Source of the DNA: JBOFDK01 sp051650305
GTDB taxonomy: Bacteria; Bacillota; Clostridia; Lachnospirales; Cellulosilyticaceae
Length of the DNA: 14,964 nt
Direction of reading: 5' to 3'
NCBI GenBank assembly: GCA_051650305.1
Contig: JBOFIT010000209.1
Coordinates: forward strand, 1 to 14,964
Shown here: positions 7,510 through 14,447 of the stretch, one piece after another
How positions within the stretch are numbered: the stretch's first letter is position 1
Layout: every line of letters starts with the position of its first letter
Program-made: the position numbers and the translations under genes
Notes under the pieces: model-generated
What the model was told of the DNA's origin: nothing
Seen by the model: only the letters and a program-made list of their open reading frames with translations
Databases searched by the model: none

Positions 7510-8142
7510 CTAAAGACAACTAGCTGCCACCTCACCGTTGAATAGTTGTTCCGCACGATCCCAATTCACTACATTCCAAAATGCTGCAGTATACTCAGGG
7601 CGACGATTTTGATACTTCAAATAGTAAGCATGCTCCCATACATCTACAGTCATAAGAGGAAGTAGCCCACGACTAATAGGTGTATCTTGATTTGCAGTAC
7701 TGATGATACTTAGTTTGCCATTGCCATCCTTTACAAGCCAAGCCCATCCAGAGCCAAAAGTCATATTCGCCACACTACTGAACTGAGCTTTGAAATCTTC
7801 GATGCTACCAAAGTCACGGATGAGTGCCGCCTTTAAGTTGCCAGTAGGCTCTTTGCTACTTGTAGCAGATAAATTTTTGAAGAAAAAGTCATGGTTGTAC
7901 ACGCCCCCACCTTGGTTAATCACATTTTGTCTGACAGATGCAGGAATGTTATCAGGACTCATGAGTAAGTGACAAAGTGATTCGTTAGAGATATCACTAT
8001 TTGAACTTATGATGGCATTGTATTTATCGACATAAGTTTGGAAATGCTTGTCGTGATGGATATGCATTGTCTCCTCATCAATAAAAGGTTCTAATGCATT
8101 GTATGCATAAGGTAGAGCTGGAAGTGTAACTGTCTGTGCCAT
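7510..8142 (-). CDS. sodA: Superoxide dismutase, Fe/Mn family
   Basis: This 210-residue protein converts superoxide to oxygen and hydrogen peroxide in the cytoplasm. It has the full family layout: an N-terminal helical hairpin from LPALPYAYNALEPFID, and a C-terminal alpha/beta domain ending in RPEYTAAFWNVVNWD. Metal ligands read as His29 (in MHIHHDKH), His84 (in VYNHDFFF), Asp167 and His171 (in DVWEHAYYL). Gln152 in STANQDTP, with Gly at the second position of GGGVYNH, resembles manganese rather than iron enzymes, but metal use cannot be settled by eye. The start has GAAAGGA seven bases upstream. It is a single-gene unit divergent from prfB. In an anaerobe its role would be protection against transient oxygen. 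Confidence 0.96.
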   Translation of the reverse strand: MAQTVTLPALPYAYNALEPFIDEETMHIHHDKHFQTYVDKYNAIISSNSDISNESLCHLLMSPDNIPASVRQNVINQGGGVYNHDFFFKNLSATSSKEPTGNLKAALIRDFGSIEDFKAQFSSVANMTFGSGWAWLVKDGNGKLSIISTANQDTPISRGLLPLMTVDVWEHAYYLKYQNRRPEYTAAFWNVVNWDRAEQLFNGEVAASCL

Positions 8143-8168
8143 AAAATCATCCTTTCAGTACGCGTTTT

Positions 8169-8196
8169 TATATAGTATATGAATAAGTGGAGTCAA
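8169..8196 (-). promoter_or_regulatory. Promoter of the superoxide dismutase gene
   Basis: On the minus strand TTGACT (8196-8191) and TATATA (8174-8169) are 16 bases apart. The predicted start gives a leader of about 20 bases. No clear PerR or Fur box was recognised. Confidence 0.68.
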
Positions 8197-8247
8197 TTAT
8201 AAAAGGAAAAAAATTCAAGGTACAAAAGCTTTAGAACTAAACCAGTA

Positions 8248-8274
8248 TTGACAATTATTAGAATATGGTATAAT
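8248..8274 (+). promoter_or_regulatory. Promoter of prfB
   Basis: A perfect TTGACA (8248-8253) and perfect TATAAT (8269-8274) are separated by only 15 bases; a TGG just before the -10 forms an extended -10 that can compensate. The predicted start is near 8281, leaving a very short leader carrying AAGGAG (8281-8286). Confidence 0.75.
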
Positions 8275-8293
8275 AGAGAAAAGGAGTGATAAT

Positions 8294-9404
8294 GTGTTAG
8301 AACTAGATCAGTTAAAACAAAGTTTAGATTCATACAGTACAAAATTAACAGAAATGGGGAACTCTCTTTGACGTCGCACGTCGTCAAGAACAAATAGAAG
8401 AGTTAGAAAGAAAGTCAGCTGAACCTGATTTCTGGAACGATATGGATCATGCACAAAAAGTACTACAGGAACTCAAAGTGCATAAAGAAATTATAGAAAA
8501 ATATGAAAAGCTCTGTGGCAAGTATGAAGATACTTTAACACTCATTGAAATGGGACAAGAAGAGCAAGATGAGATGATTGCTGAAGAAGCAATGGCAGAA
8601 GGCCAAGAATTTAAAGAAGAATATGAAGCAATGCGTATCGCAACTTTACTTGATGGTGAATATGATATGAATAATGCTATTTTATCATTACATGCAGGTG
8701 CTGGTGGTACAGAGGCATGTGACTGGGTAAGTATGCTTTATCGTATGTACAGCAGATGGGCTGATAAGAAAGGCTATAAAGTACAGCTGCTAGATTATTT
8801 AGATGGTGATGAGGCAGGGGTTAAATCTGTAACGATTCAGATTAATGGACCAAATGCCTATGGTTACTTAAAATCAGAAAAAGGTATCCATAGACTTGTC
8901 CGCATCTCACCATTCGATTCATCAGGAAGAAGACATACATCATTCGCATCATGTGATATCATTCCAGAGATTACAGATGAGATAAATGTAGACATAAAAA
9001 CAGAAGACTTGCGTATAGACACTTACCGTGCGACAGGAGCAGGTGGACAGCATATCAATACTACTGACTCGGCTGTACGTATTACTCACTTACCTACAGG
9101 TGTTGTGGTACAGTGTCAAAATGAGCGTTCACAAATTCAAAATAGAGAAAAAGCGATGCAGATGTTAAAAGCGAAGCTCTATGAAAAACAAGAAGAAGAA
9201 CGTTTAGCAACCTTAGATGGCATACGTGGTGAAAAGAAAGAAATTGGATGGGGGAGTCAGATACGTTCATATGTATTCCACCCATACAACATGGTGAAAG
9301 ACCATCGTACTACTGAAGAAACAGGCAATACAGGTGCAGTAATGGATGGTGATATCGATAAATTTATGAATGCATACTTAGTATGGATTCACCAAAATGA
9401 CTAA
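8294..9404 (+). CDS. prfB: Peptide chain release factor 2, expressed by programmed +1 frameshift
   Basis: RF2 recognises UGA and UAA stop codons and triggers peptide release. Translation starts at GTG 8294 (AAGGAG at 8281-8286) and reads 25 codons to CTT (8366-8368) followed by in-frame TGA (8369-8371) and C. A +1 slip then reads GAC (8370-8372) onward to 9404, giving 369 residues. With this numbering the SPF stop-codon motif is at 205-207 and the catalytic GGQ at 250-252, exactly the Escherichia coli RF2 positions, so the join is right. Residue 246 is Ala, the common form. The frameshift is the known autoregulatory device: low RF2 leaves UGA unread and favours slippage. GGGG at 8356-8359 is the likely stimulatory Shine-Dalgarno-like element, but it lies 6 bases from CTT rather than the usual 3. 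Confidence 0.97.
8356..8372 (+). promoter_or_regulatory. prfB programmed +1 frameshift site
   Basis: The slip codon CTT, stop TGA and following C are the canonical recoding heptamer of bacterial prfB. GGGGA (8356-8360) is the only Shine-Dalgarno-like element just upstream. Six bases separate GGGG from CTT, one codon more than in E. coli. Confidence 0.93.
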
Positions 9405-9435
9405 TAGCAGCGGTAAAGCTTAAGGGGGATGTCGT

Positions 9436-9888
9436 ATGGCAACAAATCAAATCGTCGTATTTAAATTAGGTGCACAAGAATATGGAATAGACATTATGCG
9501 TGTCATCGAAATTAGTGATTACAAAACGGTCACACAAGTGCCAGAAGTACCAGACTACATTGAAGGGATTATTAACATAAGAGGAGATATTTATCCTATT
9601 TATAATCTCAGAAAAAGATTCCGTATGAATGACCAAGGCATAGATGAAAACACAAAAATGATTCAGATGAATCTTGGAGAAATCAAAGTAGCTTTTGTTG
9701 TGGATAATGTATGTGAAATCCTCACAGTAAAAGAAGAAGAGGTAGAGGCAACACCAAAGATGATTTCACGTTATGAAAGTAAATACATTACAGGTGTATC
9801 AAAACATGGTGAGCGCATTATTTTATTGTTAGATATTGATTTGCTTGTAAGTGATAAAGACCAAGAAATATTAGGGGAATTAGTTTAA
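9436..9888 (+). CDS. cheW: CheW-like chemotaxis coupling protein
   Basis: This 150-residue protein is a single CheW domain, the adaptor that links chemoreceptors to the CheA kinase at the cell pole. It starts with QIVVFKLGAQEYGIDIMRVIEI, typical of the first beta strands. The hallmark VPEVPDYIEGIINIRG occupies residues 35-50, where Arg49 matches the conserved arginine needed for receptor and CheA contacts. IYPIYNLRKRF follows, and DIDLLVS lies near the end. ATG 9436 is preceded by AAGGGGGAT (9421-9429). The gene begins 31 bases after prfB, with no promoter or terminator seen between, so it is probably co-transcribed. No other chemotaxis gene is in view. It could serve motility or another CheA-type system. 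Confidence 0.94.
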   Translation: MATNQIVVFKLGAQEYGIDIMRVIEISDYKTVTQVPEVPDYIEGIINIRGDIYPIYNLRKRFRMNDQGIDENTKMIQMNLGEIKVAFVVDNVCEILTVKEEEVEATPKMISRYESKYITGVSKHGERIILLLDIDLLVSDKDQEILGELV

Positions 9889-9894
9889 CCTACG

Positions 9895-9925
9895 AGAGGC
9901 GTGCATAAGGGACGCCTCTTTTTTT
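9895..9925 (+). terminator. Rho-independent terminator after cheW
   Basis: GC-rich arms AGAGGCGT (9895-9902) and ACGCCTCT (9912-9919) pair perfectly around a 9-base loop and run into seven T residues. Confidence 0.92.
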
Positions 9926-10034
9926 GTTAGAGGGAATAATAAGAGAGATATAGCAAATTATAACAAAGGATATGCTTTAGTGTGATAAAGTGTTGTATAA
10001 AATATTAGAAAAATAATTAAAGTGATTGGAAGTA

Positions 10035-10063
10035 TTGAAAATAAAAGGAGCATATGGTATAGT
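10035..10063 (+). promoter_or_regulatory. Promoter of the ACT-hom-apgM operon
   Basis: TTGAAA (10035-10040) and TATAGT (10058-10063) are 17 bases apart, with TGG before the -10 as an extended -10. The predicted start is near 10070. The 110 bases upstream (9926-10034) are A+T-rich without other recognisable signals. Confidence 0.68.
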
Positions 10064-10100
10064 CTGTTTAACGAAAACAAATGTTCACCATATGCGAACA
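10050..10100. promoter_or_regulatory. Dyad cluster at the promoter and leader of the ACT-hom operon
   Basis: Three inverted repeats overlap here: GCATATGGT (10050-10058) with ACCATATGC (10087-10095); TGTTT (10065-10069) with AAACA (10075-10079) nested inside; and TGTTC (10082-10086) with GAACA (10096-10100), which touches the AAGGAG ribosome site at 10100-10105. They may be operator sites or a leader RNA fold. Confidence 0.45.
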
Positions 10101-10116
10101 AGGAGAATAAAATAAT

Positions 10117-10560
10117 ATGAAAGATAAAAAACAATTTTATATTATTGATAAAGAGGTACTACCGGAAGTTTTTATCAAAGTAATGGAAGTAAAGAATTTA
10201 CTGCAGGAGGATAAAGTACTTACGGTCCAAGAAGCTACGGAAAAAGTAGGGATTAGTCGCAGTTCTTTTTATAAATATAAAGATTCTATCATGCCTTTTT
10301 ATGAGAAAGGTATGGGGCAAACGATTACGATTCTTGTACATTTAAAAGATGAGTCGGGTAAGTTATCAGATGTACTGAATTATATCGCCAATGTAGGAGC
10401 CAATATTTTAACGATTAACCAGATGATTCCAATGAATGGTGTAGCGCTTATCAATATATGTATGCAGACAGCTAATATGTGTATGGAAATTGGCGAATTG
10501 CTAGAGCAATTAGGTGGCATTGATGGTGTGCAAAATGTAAAAATGTTAGCAAGAGAATAA
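10117..10560 (+). CDS. HTH plus ACT domain protein (UPF0735/PheB family)
   Basis: This 147-residue protein matches the UPF0735 family, one member of which is called PheB in Bacillus. Residues 36-60 (LTVQEATEKVGISRSSFYKYKD) look like a helix-turn-helix. Residues 68-145 form an ACT domain starting with QTITILVHLKDESGKLSDVLNYIA and containing ANILTINQMIP; ACT domains bind small ligands, mostly amino acids. The family has been linked by name to chorismate mutase in Bacillus, but nothing here shows such activity. The gene begins the operon and homoserine dehydrogenase follows after 14 bases. Together with the dyads upstream this suggests an amino-acid-sensing regulator of the operon (inference). 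AAGGAG at 10100-10105 lies 11 bases before the ATG. Confidence 0.88.
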   Translation: MKDKKQFYIIDKEVLPEVFIKVMEVKNLLQEDKVLTVQEATEKVGISRSSFYKYKDSIMPFYEKGMGQTITILVHLKDESGKLSDVLNYIANVGANILTINQMIPMNGVALINICMQTANMCMEIGELLEQLGGIDGVQNVKMLARE

Positions 10561-10574
10561 AGGGAGGGATTAAG

Positions 10575-11786
10575 ATGGAGGTAGCCGTCTTAGGATATGG
10601 AACAGTCGGATCAGGAGTTGTAGAAGTATTAGAAACCAATAAAGAAAGCATTACACAGAAAGCAACGAAGGAACTCAATGTAAAGTATATTTTAGACATT
10701 AGAGACTTTGCAGGGCATCCTTATGAAGCTAAGTTTACGAAGTGTATGGATACAATCCTAGAAGATGAAGAAGTAGGGATTGTAGCAGAAGCTATGGGAG
10801 GCGTAAACCCAGCTTACGATTATGTAAAAGCAGCACTTCAAAAAGGAAAGAGTGTTGTTACTTCAAATAAGGAGCTTGTAGCACTTCATGGACCAGAACT
10901 TCTAGAAGTGGCAAAGGAAAGCAATGCAAACTTCCTTTTCGAAGCCAGTGTAGGTGGCGGTATACCTATTATTCGTCCACTTAATAGTGCATTAACAGCA
11001 GATGAGATTTATGAGATTACAGGGATTCTTAATGGAACGACTAATTTTATTCTTACTAAAATGCGTGATGAGAAACGTACCTTTGAAGATGTCCTAAAAG
11101 AAGCTCAGGACTTAGGCTATGCAGAGCGTAATCCAGAAGCAGATGTAGAGGGGCATGATGCATGTCGTAAGATTGCTATCCTTTCATCTTTAGCGTTTAG
11201 TCAACACGTGGATTATAAAGAGATTGCAACACAAGGGATTACCCGTATCACATCAGCAGATATGGACGATGCCACAGCAATGGGCTATACCATTAAGCTT
11301 TTAGGTAGCTGCAAGAAGCAAGACGGTAATGTCTTTGCAAGTGTAGCACCTACGATGATTTCTAAAGCACATCCACTAGCAATGGTTAATGATGTCTTTA
11401 ATGCCGTTTTTGTAAAAGGAAATATGGTAGGCGATGTCATGTTCTATGGTAGAGGTGCTGGAAAGCTTCCTACTGCAAGTGCCATGGTAGCGGATATGAT
11501 TGATGCAGCTAGACATAAAGATGTGAATGTGACGACTTTCTGGAGTAGAGAAAAAGTAGAGCTGGCTAGAGTAGAAGAAATGAAGCTTAACTACTTTGTA
11601 AGGCTTGAAGGTGAAGCAGCGTATAACCAAACAGTTGTTAAGGAAGTGTTTGGAGAAGTAGAAGAGATCCCTAGTAGTGTAGGGTATGTCTTTATAACGC
11701 CATATGATAAACAAAAGACCCTAGATGAAAAACTTGAACATTTAAAAGGATGTAAAGTAGTAAGCAAAATGCGTATAGAGAAATAG
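10575..11786 (+). CDS. hom: Homoserine dehydrogenase
   Basis: This 403-residue cytoplasmic enzyme reduces aspartate semialdehyde to homoserine with NAD(P)H, the branch step toward threonine and methionine. The Rossmann motif GYGTVGSGV is at residues 7-15. The catalytic-domain signature runs from GILNGTTNFIL (150-160) to LGYAERNPEADVEGHDACRK (180-199), where Asp195 and Lys199 match the catalytic pair known in the yeast enzyme. GAGKLPTASAMVAD (295-308) closes the catalytic part. A C-terminal ACT domain covers about residues 337-403 and is the expected site of threonine feedback. GGGAGGGA at 10562-10569 supports the ATG. The ApgM-like gene follows after 11 bases. The length fits the Firmicutes Hom class with a C-terminal ACT domain. 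Confidence 0.97.
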   Translation: MEVAVLGYGTVGSGVVEVLETNKESITQKATKELNVKYILDIRDFAGHPYEAKFTKCMDTILEDEEVGIVAEAMGGVNPAYDYVKAALQKGKSVVTSNKELVALHGPELLEVAKESNANFLFEASVGGGIPIIRPLNSALTADEIYEITGILNGTTNFILTKMRDEKRTFEDVLKEAQDLGYAERNPEADVEGHDACRKIAILSSLAFSQHVDYKEIATQGITRITSADMDDATAMGYTIKLLGSCKKQDGNVFASVAPTMISKAHPLAMVNDVFNAVFVKGNMVGDVMFYGRGAGKLPTASAMVADMIDAARHKDVNVTTFWSREKVELARVEEMKLNYFVRLEGEAAYNQTVVKEVFGEVEEIPSSVGYVFITPYDKQKTLDEKLEHLKGCKVVSKMRIEK

Positions 11787-11797
11787 AGGGTGAGTCG

Positions 11798-13015
11798 ATG
11801 AAATATGTAGTTGTATTAGCAGATGGTATGGCAGATGAAAAAAGAGAAACTTTAGGAGGCAAAACACCTCTTGAATATGCCAACACCCCTCATATGGATC
11901 GCTATGCACCATACAGTGAAATCGGTATGGTGCATACAATCCCGAAAGGGTGTGCAAAAGGAAGTGACACAGCTAATTTATCAGTACTTGGCTACAATCC
12001 ACAGGTATACTATTTTGGTAGAAGCCCACTTGAAGCATTAAGCATGGGTGTGAGCTTGAAGGATACTGATATTACATTTAGAACCAATGTGGTTACTTTA
12101 TCTGAAGAAGAAGACAACTATGAAGACAAAAAAATACTTGACCATAGCGCAGATGAGATTACGACAGAAGAAGCAAAAGAACTTATAGAAGCAGTAGCGA
12201 AAAGTTTAGGGGATGACATACGCAAGTTTTATGCAGGTGTTAGCTACAGACATCTACTGGTGTGGGATAAGGGAAGTAAAAAAGTGAGCCTTACACCACC
12301 CCATGATATATTAGACAGACGTATAGGCGACTATAAACCTGAGGGGGACAATAGTCACATCCTATGGGAGATGATGGAGAAAAGCTATGCGATCCTGAAT
12401 CATCATCCTGTAAATGAAGCGAGAAGAAGCAAGGGACTTAGACCAGCCAATAGTATATGGATTTGGGGAGAAGGCAGCAAGCCACTTTTACCAAGCTTCA
12501 AAGAAAAATACGGTGTGGAAGGTGCAGTTATTTCAGCAGTAGACCTTATTAAAGGGATAGGAATAGGTGCAGAGATGACGTCCATCGATGTAGAAGGTGC
12601 AACAGGAAATGTACATACGAATTATGAAGGAAAAGCACAAGCAGCCATTAAGTGGCTTATAGAAGAAGATAAGGACTTTGTCTACATTCACTTAGAAGGA
12701 CCTGATGAAAGTGGGCACCGAGGTGAGGAAGATAATAAGATTAAATCAATAGAGCTTATTGATCAGAAAGTGATTGGACCAGTGGCAAGTGCCTTAGAAG
12801 CTAAGGGGCTAGACTATAAGTTAATGGTACTTCCAGACCATCCAACGCCTTTAAGTATCAGAACCCATACAGACGATCCAGTACCTTATATGATTTATCA
12901 ATCAACTAATAAAAAAGAGATTCAATTAGATAATAAGTATACAGAAAGTCATGGGGCAGCAACAGGCAATCAAGTGGAGCAAGGTTATTTGCTGATGCAA
13001 TACTTCTTGAGTTAA
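11798..13015 (+). CDS. ApgM-like phosphoglycerate mutase family protein, proposed homoserine kinase
   Basis: This 405-residue protein belongs to the alkaline phosphatase superfamily, close to archaeal-type cofactor-independent phosphoglycerate mutase. Metal and catalytic residues can be read as Asp9 (VLADGMAD), Ser56 (KGSDTANLSVLGY, the serine that carries phosphate), Asp303 and His307 (GPDESGH), Asp347-His348 (LPDHPTP) and His385 (SHGAATG). A lid domain inserts at about residues 100-200. True mutases of this family isomerise 3- and 2-phosphoglycerate. The subgroup beside hom (family model TIGR02535) has been proposed from gene context to replace ThrB as homoserine kinase. The position directly after hom, with 11 bases between, supports that reading. 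The kinase role is inference; a standard annotation would say phosphoglycerate mutase. Confidence 0.9.
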   Translation: MKYVVVLADGMADEKRETLGGKTPLEYANTPHMDRYAPYSEIGMVHTIPKGCAKGSDTANLSVLGYNPQVYYFGRSPLEALSMGVSLKDTDITFRTNVVTLSEEEDNYEDKKILDHSADEITTEEAKELIEAVAKSLGDDIRKFYAGVSYRHLLVWDKGSKKVSLTPPHDILDRRIGDYKPEGDNSHILWEMMEKSYAILNHHPVNEARRSKGLRPANSIWIWGEGSKPLLPSFKEKYGVEGAVISAVDLIKGIGIGAEMTSIDVEGATGNVHTNYEGKAQAAIKWLIEEDKDFVYIHLEGPDESGHRGEEDNKIKSIELIDQKVIGPVASALEAKGLDYKLMVLPDHPTPLSIRTHTDDPVPYMIYQSTNKKEIQLDNKYTESHGAATGNQVEQGYLLMQYFLS

Positions 13016-13021
13016 AAATCA

Positions 13022-13060
13022 AAAATAATATTTTTTTAAAAAATAAAAAAATATTATTTT
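13022..13060. terminator. All-A/T hairpin between apgM-like gene and lysC
   Basis: Arms 13022-13037 and 13045-13060 are perfectly complementary over 16 bases, without a single G or C, with a 7-base loop. It may act as a weak terminator in both directions or as an A+T-rich element upstream of the lysC promoter. Confidence 0.45.
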
Positions 13061-13078
13061 AAAATAAATAAATAATGA

Positions 13079-13084
13079 TATAAT
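13079..13084 (+). promoter_or_regulatory. -10 box of the lysC promoter
   Basis: A perfect TATAAT lies 47 bases before the GTG start. No good -35 box is seen 15-19 bases upstream, where the A+T hairpin lies. The predicted start (about 13091) lies beyond the in-frame ATG at 13086, which excludes that ATG as the start. Confidence 0.55.
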
Positions 13085-13130
13085 AATGAACTATGGATAT
13101 TTACCTTGTCGAATTAAAGGAGGAAATGGC

Positions 13131-14339
13131 GTGTTAATTGTACAAAAATTTGGTGGAAGCTCTGTTGCAAATGCAGAAAGAGTATTTAATGTTGCAAGAA
13201 GAATAGCAGAGACTTACAAACAAGGCAATGATGTTGTAGTAGTCTTATCAGCACAAGGCGATACAACAGATGATTTAATTGCAAAAGCGAAGGAAATTAG
13301 TCCAAATCCATCAAAAAGAGAGATGGATATGCTCCTAACAACAGGAGAGCAACAATCAGTAGCACTTATGGCTATGGCACTTACAGAACTTGGGGTACCA
13401 GCTACTTCACTTAATGCTTATCAAGTAGGTATGATGACTACTTCGACTTATAGCAATGCAAGACTTAAGAAGATTAAGCCAGACCGTATCCGTCGTGAGC
13501 TTGAAAGAAAGAATATTGTTATCGTTACAGGGTTCCAAGGAATGAACCGTTTTGATGATTTAACAACACTTGGTAGAGGTGGTTCTGATACAACAGCAGT
13601 AGCTATTGCAGCATCACTTCATGCAGATAAATGTGAGATCTATACAGACGTAGATGGCGTTTATACAGCAGATCCAAGAGTTGTAACAAATGCAAGAAAA
13701 TTAGATGAAATCACATACAATGAAATGTTAGAACTTGCATCACTTGGTGCAAAAGTATTACACAACCGCTCAGTAGAGCTTGCAAAAAAATATAATGTAG
13801 AACTTGTCGTACGTTCAAGTCTAACAAACGCAGAAGGAACAGTCGTTAAGGAGGCGTGTAAAATGGAAAGAATGTTAATTAGTGGTGTAGCAGGTGATGA
13901 TGAAATCGCACGTGTATCAATTATTGGTCTTGCAGATACTCCAGGAAAAGCTTTTGATATCTTCTCAACTTTAGCAAAGAAAAATATCAACGTAGATATT
14001 ATCCTTCAATCAATCGGCCGTGATGGTACAAAGGATATTTCTTTCACAGTAGGCGATACATCTCTTGCAGATGTAAAAGCAATCGTATCACAAAACATGG
14101 ACCGTTGGGGTGCTAAAGATGTAGATTACAACGAAAACTTAGCAAAAGTTTCTGTAGTTGGTGCTGGTATGGTAGCCAATGCAGGTGTTGCTTCTAAAAT
14201 GTTTGAGGCAATGTATGATGCGAATATTAACATACATATGATCTCTACATCTGAAATTAAGATTTCTATACTTATTGATAAAGCACAAATGCACAAATCA
14301 ATGAATGCAATTCATGACGCATTCCAATTAGTAGACTAA
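13131..14339 (+). CDS. lysC: Aspartate kinase (alpha and beta forms from one gene)
   Basis: This 402-residue enzyme phosphorylates aspartate, the first step toward lysine, threonine and methionine. The kinase domain shows KFGGSS (6-11), TTGEQQSVALM (70-80), LGRGGSDTTAVA (147-158) and EIYTDVDGVYTADPR (169-183). Two ACT domains follow, at about 260-330 and 335-402, for amino-acid feedback. GTG 13131 is the start: AAGGAGG (13117-13123) lies 7 bases upstream and the protein then begins MLIVQKFGG as in the family; an upstream in-frame ATG at 13086 would add 15 unlikely residues. An internal ATG (codon 245) with its own ribosome site probably yields a separate beta subunit, as in Bacillus subtilis aspartokinase II. 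The leader, about 40 bases, is too short for a lysine riboswitch. Confidence 0.97.
   Translation: MLIVQKFGGSSVANAERVFNVARRIAETYKQGNDVVVVLSAQGDTTDDLIAKAKEISPNPSKREMDMLLTTGEQQSVALMAMALTELGVPATSLNAYQVGMMTTSTYSNARLKKIKPDRIRRELERKNIVIVTGFQGMNRFDDLTTLGRGGSDTTAVAIAASLHADKCEIYTDVDGVYTADPRVVTNARKLDEITYNEMLELASLGAKVLHNRSVELAKKYNVELVVRSSLTNAEGTVVKEACKMERMLISGVAGDDEIARVSIIGLADTPGKAFDIFSTLAKKNINVDIILQSIGRDGTKDISFTVGDTSLADVKAIVSQNMDRWGAKDVDYNENLAKVSVVGAGMVANAGVASKMFEAMYDANINIHMISTSEIKISILIDKAQMHKSMNAIHDAFQLVD
13848..14339 (+). other. lysC: Internal translation start for aspartokinase beta subunit
   Basis: AAGGAGG (13848-13854) stands 8 bases before ATG 13863, which is codon 245 of lysC in frame. The product would be 158 residues and consist of the two ACT domains. 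Bacillus subtilis LysC makes its beta subunit in this way, so the form is expected here, although protein evidence is lacking. Confidence 0.78.
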
Positions 14340-14350
14340 TACAAAGAAGG

Positions 14351-14385
14351 AGCCTGCCCCACTTTTGTGAAGGCGGGCTTTTTTT
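14351..14385 (+). terminator. Rho-independent terminator after lysC
   Basis: AGCCTGCC (14351-14358) and GGCGGGCT (14372-14379) pair over 8 positions with one G-U; CAC/GTG inside the loop can add three more. Seven T residues follow. Confidence 0.92.
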
Positions 14386-14441
14386 AGGAGATAAGCTTGT
14401 GGAAGAAGTAATCTAAGCTGGAAGAAAAATGTCGAAAAGGG

Positions 14442-14447
14442 TATAAT
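14442..14447 (+). promoter_or_regulatory. -10 box of the tmk promoter
   Basis: A perfect TATAAT lies 40 bases before the GTG start of tmk. The -35 region (CTGGAA, 14418-14423) is weak. Confidence 0.55.

Noticed and set aside
8193..8393. Minus-strand frame of 66 codons across the prfB promoter and start
   Set aside because: It covers the sod and prfB promoters and the prfB start, has no ribosome site and reads as low-complexity hydrophobic sequence.
8294..8442. prfB might look like a pseudogene because an in-frame TGA breaks the reading frame near the start
   Set aside because: The break is the canonical CTT-TGA-C recoding site, and the joined protein places SPF and GGQ at exactly the E. coli RF2 positions.
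13086..13130. Upstream in-frame ATG as the lysC start
   Set aside because: It has no ribosome site, lies before the transcription start predicted from TATAAT 13079-13084, and adds 15 residues ahead of the conserved LIVQKFGG beginning.
13086..13130. Lysine riboswitch or T-box leader before lysC or the hom operon
   Set aside because: The lysC leader is only about 40 bases and the hom operon leader about 47, far too short, and no T-box or riboswitch core motif was seen.
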